64,000 nucleotides of DNA from Rhodothermales bacterium. Lineage in GTDB: Bacteria > Bacteroidota > Rhodothermia > Rhodothermales > UBA10348. This document shows, piece after piece, positions 57,603-64,000 of the stretch. Every line of letters begins with the position of its first letter. Position 1 is the first letter of the stretch. Both the position numbers and the translations under genes were made by a program. The stretch lies in NCBI GenBank assembly GCA_040221055.1, contig JAVJVN010000004.1, positions 62,001 to 126,000 of the forward strand. Direction: 5' to 3'. Below the pieces are notes generated by a model. It worked only from the letters and a program-made list of their open reading frames with translations, was not told where the DNA came from and did not search any database.

Positions 57603-60026
57603 ATGGCGCCTCTGCTGCTGCTGGTGCTCCTCATGGCCGCGGAGCCGAAGGTCGCCGCTGCGCAGCGCGTTGCGGACAGCAAAGCACCCCTCATTACCGA
57701 GGTCGAATACACGGGCAACCCCTGGTTTCCTGATGTCCAGCTGGATGCCTACGTCCGTTCGGCGCCCAATCGCCGGATGTTGGGCATTCCCGGGGCCACA
57801 TGGTGGCGATGGTTGTACCAGTTTGGATCGGAAGTCCTGGGCGGCGGCCCCGTCGGGCGCGTATTCACATCCACGGGCGAGCCGCCTGCGTTCCTGGACT
57901 CCACCGTGGTCCAGACCGACGTCGAGCAACTCCGCCTGCTCTACCAGCGGGAAGGATTCCGCTCGGCTACCGTCGAGGCCCGCATCCTGCCGGCCCGCGG
58001 GACGAATCGCGTCCGTGTGGAATACCACATCCAGGCGGGCACGCCCACGTCAATCCGGACCTACCGGTTCAATGGATTGGACCAGCTGACACCGCAGGAA
58101 CAGGGTGAAATCCTGTCCACGTCGCTGCTCCTTCCCGGCCGGCCCGACACGACCGACGCCCTGGTCCTGTATCCCACCGACCGGCGCTACTCGGAACCCT
58201 TGCTGCTGGAGGAAGGCCGCCGCGTCCTGGGCATGCTCCGCGACATGGGATTCGCCGACGTGGAGCGGTCTTCGCTGCACGCCGTGGTCTATCCCGTCCG
58301 CGCCGACAGTTTCGACGTGACGCTGGACGTGGACCTCGGACCCAGGTACCGGTTCGGGGACGTGACCTTCGCCGTTACCGGGCCGGACACCACTGCTGCA
58401 CCCCGGTCCGGCGGGACTGAAATGGCTTCCTCCTCGACCTCCATCCAGGGAGGCGACGTGCGGGCCACGTTCGAGGCCGAACCCAAACTGCGCTTCGATC
58501 TCCTGGCAAGGACCCTGCAGTTCCGCCCGGGGGATGTATTCAATCAAAGCCGACTGACCGCCACCAAGCGCCGTCTGGACGCGACCGGCGTGTTTGCCTT
58601 CACCGATGTCCTGGACCCGGATGTCGACTCCACGGCCGTCGGATCCATGCCCCGCCTGGACTACCGGATGGAGCTCCGCACACGGGTACGCCATCAGGTC
58701 CGCTTCGAGATGTTCATGCTGCAGCGCAGCGGGGCCCTGGCAGACTCGGACAACGAACTCGGTACCGGTGCCGGCGTCACCTATTCCAACCTGAACCTGT
58801 TCGGGGGCGGCGAGGCCTTCCGGCTGCGCACCACGGGCAGTATTGCCGCCGACATCAGCGGGTTCGGAGGGTTTACCTCGGCCCAGTGGGAAATCAACGC
58901 ATCCCTGTCGTACCCCTACCTGACCTTCCCGCTGGGCAGCCTGGACCGCTTGTCCACGTTGTACGATGCGCGAAGTCAGCTGTCGATTACCATGCTGGCG
59001 GCCCGGCGCGATGCGCTCCGCCTGGTCCTCCGCGGGCGCGGCGGTGCCTCCTACCGCTTTGAACTCCGCCACAACGAACGCCTGACCTCCATCATCGACC
59101 TGGTGGACGTGACCGTTTCCTCACCAGACACCCTTTCCGGATTCAAGGAGGCGTTCCTGGACGACGTGTTGGGTGCCGTGGACGACCAGGTCCAACGCGC
59201 GCAGATCATCGAGGACTACACACGACCCCAGTTCAACAATGCGGTCCGCTACACCCTCCGCTCGTTGACCAGCGATCCGTTCCGCCGTTCGTCCGGGCAC
59301 TCCCTGGAAGGGTCGGCGGAGATTGGAGGCAACCTCGGCTATGTCCTCGACCGGTACGTGTTCTCGCCGGGTACGGTGGAGGGCAGTCTGCCCGGACTGG
59401 GATTCTTCGGCGGCGACAGCAGTGCCCGCATGATCTATCGCCAGTACATGCGGTTCTCCATGGACCTGCGCAAATATGAACCGATTGGCCTCCGGAACGT
59501 CGTGGCGTACAAGCTGATTGCGGGGTATGCCCATCCGCTGGCCGACGCCGATGTCATTCCGTTCGACCGCCGGTTCTACTCGGGTGGAGCATCGAGCGTG
59601 CGCGCGTGGCGGCTGCGTGAATTGGGGCCGGGCGCGGCCACGTTCTCGGCGCACCCCGATTCGGTCAACCTGGACGGAACGAACATCCTGGGCGGTGAAA
59701 TAAAGATCGAGGCCTCGGTCGAGTTGCGGACCATTGCCATCCGGAACCTGTTGGCAGCCGACTGGGTCCTGGCGTTGTTTGCCGATGCCGGCAACGTCTG
59801 GCTCGGTCCCCGGAATCCCGGCGCACCCGAGGGACGTTTCCGTGCGGATACCTTCGCCGGAGAATTCGGGGTCGGTGCCGGATTCGGATTGCGATTGGCC
59901 TGGGACTATCTGATCGTTCGGCTGGACAGTGCGTACAAGGTCCACGATCCCCGCAGGCAAGGTCAGTTCATGCCTGACGGATTCTCCGAACCGGTGCTCC
60001 AATTCGGCATCGGTCACACATTTTAG
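57603..60026 (+). CDS. BamA/TamA-like (Omp85) outer-membrane protein
   Basis: 807 residues from MAPLLLLVLLMAAEP: signal peptide, POTRA-like units (YFNG-type strands such as IRTYRFNGLDQL and YRFGDVTFAVTG), then a C-terminal barrel of the surface-antigen type (FYSGGASSVRAWRL, the RGF/Y-like RAWR motif; final FGIGHTF). The POTRA count is low and the sequence is unlike BamA itself, so its cargo is unknown; TamA-type or another Omp85 is the best call. Confidence 0.85.
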   Translation: MAPLLLLVLLMAAEPKVAAAQRVADSKAPLITEVEYTGNPWFPDVQLDAYVRSAPNRRMLGIPGATWWRWLYQFGSEVLGGGPVGRVFTSTGEPPAFLDSTVVQTDVEQLRLLYQREGFRSATVEARILPARGTNRVRVEYHIQAGTPTSIRTYRFNGLDQLTPQEQGEILSTSLLLPGRPDTTDALVLYPTDRRYSEPLLLEEGRRVLGMLRDMGFADVERSSLHAVVYPVRADSFDVTLDVDLGPRYRFGDVTFAVTGPDTTAAPRSGGTEMASSSTSIQGGDVRATFEAEPKLRFDLLARTLQFRPGDVFNQSRLTATKRRLDATGVFAFTDVLDPDVDSTAVGSMPRLDYRMELRTRVRHQVRFEMFMLQRSGALADSDNELGTGAGVTYSNLNLFGGGEAFRLRTTGSIAADISGFGGFTSAQWEINASLSYPYLTFPLGSLDRLSTLYDARSQLSITMLAARRDALRLVLRGRGGASYRFELRHNERLTSIIDLVDVTVSSPDTLSGFKEAFLDDVLGAVDDQVQRAQIIEDYTRPQFNNAVRYTLRSLTSDPFRRSSGHSLEGSAEIGGNLGYVLDRYVFSPGTVEGSLPGLGFFGGDSSARMIYRQYMRFSMDLRKYEPIGLRNVVAYKLIAGYAHPLADADVIPFDRRFYSGGASSVRAWRLRELGPGAATFSAHPDSVNLDGTNILGGEIKIEASVELRTIAIRNLLAADWVLALFADAGNVWLGPRNPGAPEGRFRADTFAGEFGVGAGFGLRLAWDYLIVRLDSAYKVHDPRRQGQFMPDGFSEPVLQFGIGHTF

Positions 60027-60054
60027 CCCAGCCCCTGATCCATAGAGGAATCCC

Positions 60055-61455
60055 GTGAAGAAAGGCGCCGAAATAACCGTAACGCTTGAGAAATTTGCCG
60101 ACAAGGGCAAGTCGTTGGCCCGCATGAACGGCTACGTCGTGTTTGTGCCCGGCGCGGTCCCGGGCGACACCGTTCGGGCGCGCGTCTACAAGAAGCGCAA
60201 GAAGTTCGCAGAGGCCGGCATGCTGGAGGTCCTGGTGCCCAGTCCGCTCCGGACCGAGCCCAAGTGCCGGTATTTCGCCAGCTGTGGCGGATGCAAGTGG
60301 CAACATGTGGACTATGCCGCCCAACTCGAGGCCAAGACCCAGTCCGTGAACGATGCCCTGGTCCACCACGGTGGTTTTACCGACATCGCCGTCATGCCCA
60401 CCATCGGCGCCGAAAAGACCTACTATTACCGCAACAAGATGGAATTCAGTTTCAGTGCCATGCGCTGGCTGACCCCCGAGGAAATCAAGTCCAGCGAGGA
60501 CTTCGACCGGTCCTTTGCCCTGGGCCTCCACGTGCCGGGAAATTTCGAGAAGGTCCTGGACCTCGAGGAATGCCATCTGCAGTCGGAGCTCAGTGCCCGC
60601 CTGGTGAATGCCGTCCGCCGGTTCAGCAAGGAGCAGGGATGGACCCCATGGCACGTCCGCAAACACACCGGTTACCTGCGCCACCTGGTCATCCGCCAGG
60701 CTGCTCGCACGGAGGACCTCATGGTCAACCTGGTCACGAGCCATCATGACGTGGAGCGCATGGAGGCTTTCACGGCGTTCCTGAAGGCGGAATTCCCCGA
60801 AGTCACGACGCTCGTAAACACCATCAACTCCGGCGTCGCCCAGACCGCCTTCGGCGAGGAAATGCATACCGTGTTCGGTCCCGGCATCATCCGCGACCGG
60901 ATCGGGGAGGCCACGTTCGAAATCGCCTCCAATGCGTTCTTCCAGACCAACACCGAGCAGGCCGAGCGCCTGTACGAGGTGGTCCGGACGCTGGCCGACT
61001 TCTCCCCCGAGGACCATGTCTACGACCTCTATGCCGGCGCGGGGACCATTTCGCTGTTCGTGGCGCCGCATGTGAAACACGTGGTCGGCGTGGAACTGGT
61101 CGAAGAAGCCGTCCAGAATGCGCGCCGGAATGCGGAAATCAACGGTATAGAAAACACCACCTTCGTGACGGGCGACATGATGCGCCTGTTCAACCAGGAG
61201 TTCGTGGCTACGCACGGCCGCCCGGACGTGCTCATCGTGGACCCCCCGCGCGCCGGGCTGCACCCCCGTGTCGTCGACCAGATCCGCACGCTCAAACCGC
61301 AGAAATTCGTGTATGTGAGCTGCAACCCGTTGACACAGGCCCGCGACCTCCAGATGCTCGGCGATGCCTTCACCATCGACGCCATCCAGCCCGTGGACCT
61401 GTTCCCGCACACGCATCACATTGAGAACGTCGTGCGTCTCACGGCCACAACGTAG
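60055..61455 (+). CDS. rlmD: RlmD-type 23S rRNA uracil-5-methyltransferase
   Basis: 466 residues, GTG start preceded by GAGGAA. N-terminal TRAM-like domain (1-60), Fe-S cysteines (C71, C77, C80 in CRYFASCGGC), SAM-binding core (YDLYAGAGTISLF) and catalytic Cys in YVSCNPLTQA. The TrmA/RlmCD family makes m5U in rRNA or tRNA; the length and cluster fit RlmD-like enzymes, but TrmA is not excluded. Confidence 0.88.
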   Translation: MKKGAEITVTLEKFADKGKSLARMNGYVVFVPGAVPGDTVRARVYKKRKKFAEAGMLEVLVPSPLRTEPKCRYFASCGGCKWQHVDYAAQLEAKTQSVNDALVHHGGFTDIAVMPTIGAEKTYYYRNKMEFSFSAMRWLTPEEIKSSEDFDRSFALGLHVPGNFEKVLDLEECHLQSELSARLVNAVRRFSKEQGWTPWHVRKHTGYLRHLVIRQAARTEDLMVNLVTSHHDVERMEAFTAFLKAEFPEVTTLVNTINSGVAQTAFGEEMHTVFGPGIIRDRIGEATFEIASNAFFQTNTEQAERLYEVVRTLADFSPEDHVYDLYAGAGTISLFVAPHVKHVVGVELVEEAVQNARRNAEINGIENTTFVTGDMMRLFNQEFVATHGRPDVLIVDPPRAGLHPRVVDQIRTLKPQKFVYVSCNPLTQARDLQMLGDAFTIDAIQPVDLFPHTHHIENVVRLTATT

Positions 61456-61484
61456 GAGGCCTCCGCCCCCAAACTCCACACGTC

Positions 61485-62468
61485 ATGGATCCAGACCACC
61501 CCGTCTTTGTCACCGGCGGCACCGGTTTCGTCGGCAGCCACCTGGTGGAGTACCTGCTCGCCAGCGGTGCCACGGATGTCCGGTGCCTGGTCCGCAAGGA
61601 CCCGAAGTGGCTGACGGGTCTGCCCGTGACGATCATTCGGGGGGATCTGGATGAAAACGATGCGCTCGATGCGGGTCTGAAGGGCGTCGCCACCGTCTAC
61701 CACGTCGCCGCACTCACGCGGGCCCCGGCCTACGATGCGTTCCGCCGTGCCAACGTGGACGGTACCCGCCGCCTGTTGGAGCGCGTCCGCGCGGCCGACG
61801 GCGTCCAGCGCATCGTTCTCGTCAGCAGCCTGGCGGCCGTCGGCCGCGCGGACGCACGGGTGCCGGACGAAGCTGCCCCGCTGCGGCCCGTGAGCATGTA
61901 CGGTCGCAGCAAGATGGAAATGGAGGCGCTCGTGCCCGAGTTCGCGGACCTGCCCATTACCGTCGTGCGGCCCCCGGCCGTCTACGGTCCGCGTGAAACC
62001 GACATCTTCACCTTCTTCCAGACCCTTTCCAGGGGCCTGTGTCCGATTGTGGGTGCAGGGACGGAACCGGCGCTGAGCCTGGTCCACGTGCAGGACCTGG
62101 TCCGGGGCATGGCGGCCGCCGCCGCGTCGCCCGCTGCGGTCGGGGGCACGTTCTTCCTCGGAAACCGGGCTCCGTATTCCTGGGGGCACATCCGCGACGC
62201 GGCGGCGGCCGCCCTCGGACGTCGCGTGCTGACGCTGCGCATCCCCCGGGCGCTGGTCCGACCGGTTGGCGCGGCCAGTGAATGGGCGGGGCGGTTGACC
62301 GGAGCGTATCCTCCGCTGAACAGGGAAAAAGCCACGGAAATCCTGGAAGCGGCCACCATGTGCTCCAGCCAACGGGCCATGGAGACCTTCGGATACGCCC
62401 CGGAGATCCCGCTGGACGCCGGCATGGCCGAAACCATCGCGTGGTACCGCGACAAGCGTTGGCTGTAA
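61485..62468 (+). CDS. NAD-dependent epimerase/dehydratase (extended SDR)
   Basis: 327 residues: nucleotide loop TGGTGFVGSHL at 10-20, HVAALTR, and active site SMYGRSK (YxxxK) near 140. C-terminal part as in 3-beta-hydroxysteroid dehydrogenase/sugar epimerase types. Substrate unknown. It starts 29 nt after rlmD. Confidence 0.9.
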   Translation: MDPDHPVFVTGGTGFVGSHLVEYLLASGATDVRCLVRKDPKWLTGLPVTIIRGDLDENDALDAGLKGVATVYHVAALTRAPAYDAFRRANVDGTRRLLERVRAADGVQRIVLVSSLAAVGRADARVPDEAAPLRPVSMYGRSKMEMEALVPEFADLPITVVRPPAVYGPRETDIFTFFQTLSRGLCPIVGAGTEPALSLVHVQDLVRGMAAAAASPAAVGGTFFLGNRAPYSWGHIRDAAAAALGRRVLTLRIPRALVRPVGAASEWAGRLTGAYPPLNREKATEILEAATMCSSQRAMETFGYAPEIPLDAGMAETIAWYRDKRWL

Positions 62469-62570
62469 GCACCGCATGGCATGTGATGCCGTGTTGAATT
62501 CCCCATGGGCCGGAATCCTCATGCGGGGCAGGACGTTGTTGCCCGACCGTTCAACCACACCTCCCCCACC

Positions 62571-64000
62571 GTGAGCAACCTCGGCTTCAATACGGGCTAC
62601 ATCGAAGAATTGTACCGTCAGTACCTGGAGGATCCTTCCTCCGTAGGTGAGAGCTGGCAGGATTTTTTCCAGGACTTCACCCCCGATGAGGGGTTCGTGG
62701 CCGCCGAAACGGCCCGCCCCGTACCCACGCCTCCGCCCGCCGCCGAGACCGGGCGACAGGACGAAACGGTCTCCCCGACCACGGCGACGAGCGAAAAGAA
62801 AGCCCCGGCTCCGTCGAAGCCCACGCCTGACGCCGATGAAAAAGCCCTCCGTGGCCCTCAGGCCAAGATCGCGGAGAACATGGAGGCCAGCCTGGGTATT
62901 CCGACCGCTACCTCCGTACGGACCGTGCCCGTCAAACTGATGGCCGAGAACCGGGCGCTCATCAATGATCACCAGCGTTACGTCGGTGGCGACAAGGTAT
63001 CGTTCACCCACATCATTGCATTCGCCCTGGTACGTGCCCTGAAGCACACGCCCGGCATGAACGCAGCGTTTCGCGAGGACGACGACGGCACGCTGTACCA
63101 CGTCACGCCCAACCACGTGAACGTCGGCCTGGCCATCGACATCGAGCGGCGGGGCAAGCGCTCGCTCCTGGTGCCGAACATCAAGAAAGCGGAGACCCTG
63201 AACTTCGCCCAACTTCTGGGGACCTACAACGATCTCGTCCGCCGCGCCCGCGACAACAAACTCGAGATTTCGGATTTCGAAGGTACGACCGTGTCCATCA
63301 CGAACCCGGGCATGATCGGAACCGGCCTCAGTGTGCCTCGGCTCATGCCCGGTCAGGGGCTCATCCTGGGCATCGGTTCCATCGGGTATCCCCCGGAGTA
63401 CTACGCGTTCTCACCGGACGTCATGGGAAAAACCGGCGTATCGCAGGTCATGACACTCACGTCCACGTATGACCACCGGGTCATCCAGGGCGCCGAATCG
63501 GGTGCCTTCCTGGAGCGGATGGAGCAACTCCTGCGCGGAGAACACGGCTTCTACGAATCCATTTTTGCCGACCTGGGCATCCAGACGGCGCCGTGGCGCC
63601 TGACCTCGGACAGCACGCCGGGGTTCGGCCAGGAAGTGGACTCCACGTTCGACATGATCCACAAGCAGGCCGCCGTGCTGCAGCTCATCCGGGCCTACCG
63701 GGTGCGCGGCCATCTGCAGGCCGACGTGAACCCGCTCGGATACGAATGGGTTTACCACAAGGAACTCGATCCGGCCAGTTACGGCCTGACCATCTGGGAC
63801 CTGGACCGGCAGTTCGTCACGGGCGGCCTGAGCGGCACCGACATGCTTCCGCTCCGCGATATCCTGGACATCCTGCGCCGGACCTACACCCGCCGGGTGG
63901 GCATCGAGTTCATGCACATCTCCGACCCGGACGAGAAACGGTGGTTGCAGGAGCGGATTGAACCGAATGGATCGGAATACGCCATCGGCGAGGCCGAGAA
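62571..64000 (+). CDS. 2-oxoglutarate dehydrogenase E1 fused to an E2 acyltransferase domain, 3' end outside the window
   Basis: 477 residues visible. N-terminal E1 segment NTGYIEELYRQYLEDPSSV, SWQDFFQDF, a Pro/Ala/Glu linker (about 45-95), an E2 catalytic acyltransferase domain (about 105-340; TSTYDHRVIQGAESGAFLER) and the start of the E1 part (IRAYRVRGHLQADVNPLGY). This E2-E1 layout is that of Kgd in mycobacteria, a ThDP enzyme of the TCA cycle; no lipoyl domain is visible. The E1 active site lies beyond the window. The GTG at 62571 and the in-frame ATG at 62505 are both possible starts. Confidence 0.9.
   Translation, partial: MSNLGFNTGYIEELYRQYLEDPSSVGESWQDFFQDFTPDEGFVAAETARPVPTPPPAAETGRQDETVSPTTATSEKKAPAPSKPTPDADEKALRGPQAKIAENMEASLGIPTATSVRTVPVKLMAENRALINDHQRYVGGDKVSFTHIIAFALVRALKHTPGMNAAFREDDDGTLYHVTPNHVNVGLAIDIERRGKRSLLVPNIKKAETLNFAQLLGTYNDLVRRARDNKLEISDFEGTTVSITNPGMIGTGLSVPRLMPGQGLILGIGSIGYPPEYYAFSPDVMGKTGVSQVMTLTSTYDHRVIQGAESGAFLERMEQLLRGEHGFYESIFADLGIQTAPWRLTSDSTPGFGQEVDSTFDMIHKQAAVLQLIRAYRVRGHLQADVNPLGYEWVYHKELDPASYGLTIWDLDRQFVTGGLSGTDMLPLRDILDILRRTYTRRVGIEFMHISDPDEKRWLQERIEPNGSEYAIGEAE

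Noticed and set aside
62505-62570. In-frame ATG start for the 2-oxoglutarate dehydrogenase
   Set aside because: Gives 22 extra residues unlike the family; GTG at 62571 fits known N-termini better, though it cannot be excluded.

Overview
The window is GC-rich bacterial chromosome with dense, well-spaced genes on both strands and no rRNA, tRNA, CRISPR or prophage that I can see. The gene content points to the Rhodothermota (Rhodothermus/Salinibacter relatives) or a close lineage of the Bacteroidota group. The evidence is type IX secretion (T9SS) C-terminal sorting domains, a PorV/PorQ-type outer-membrane protein, TonB proteins with long proline runs, a TonB-dependent receptor with a carboxypeptidase-regulatory-like plug extension, a GWxTD protein, a DUF2795 protein, scarce Shine-Dalgarno sequences, and a 2-oxoglutarate dehydrogenase that carries an E2 domain in front of E1. 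The taxonomic call is an inference from families, not a database match.

Layout. 1-4514: two tandem TonB-like genes, a small coiled-coil protein, a cysteine-desulfurase-like enzyme, a DUF493 protein and a DUF2231 membrane protein with a jelly-roll-like tail. 4541-10473: clpB behind a perfect 12-bp inverted repeat, then a convergent ECF sigma factor/Ser-Thr kinase-TPR pair. 10707-14291: smc. 14292-24064, minus strand: an S9 peptidase, then the overlapping set fmt, galactokinase-like protein, moxR, hprK, then a CDP-alcohol phosphatidyltransferase, ftsY and a GWxTD protein.

24089-37784, minus strand, is a coherent alpha-glucan locus. A LacI-family regulator is followed by a TonB-dependent receptor, a large T9SS-type protein, a PorV-like protein, a duplicated-domain secreted protein (interrupted by a 1-bp frameshift), an MFS sugar transporter and an alpha-amylase. 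No SusD-like gene is present. A perfect palindrome at 37797-37810 sits just downstream of a plausible lacI promoter. A near-identical site lies directly upstream of a separate alpha-glucan phosphorylase gene (41834-43867), so the regulator probably controls both uptake/cleavage and phosphorolysis.

37912-44684 holds a glycosyltransferase, a thioredoxin-like protein, small and lipoprotein genes, prmC, glgP and a membrane protein. 44799-45650 is an AT-richer island with a decayed toxin-antitoxin pair and an intact RelE/ParE pair. 45748-51338 carries a large ELWxxDGTxxGT-repeat secreted protein and a zinc metalloprotease. 51420-52262 is the most unusual stretch: three 68-bp hairpin-forming repeats, plus a partial fourth, that bracket an acetyltransferase gene and the remnant of a second one, like a miniature cassette array. 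52271-64000 returns to housekeeping genes: phenylalanine hydroxylase, an NhaC antiporter, a SpoIIE-type phosphatase, RidA, an M23 peptidase, a DUF2795 protein, an Omp85-like protein, a RlmD/TrmA-type methyltransferase, an SDR epimerase and the start of the E2/E1-type 2-oxoglutarate dehydrogenase, cut by the window end.
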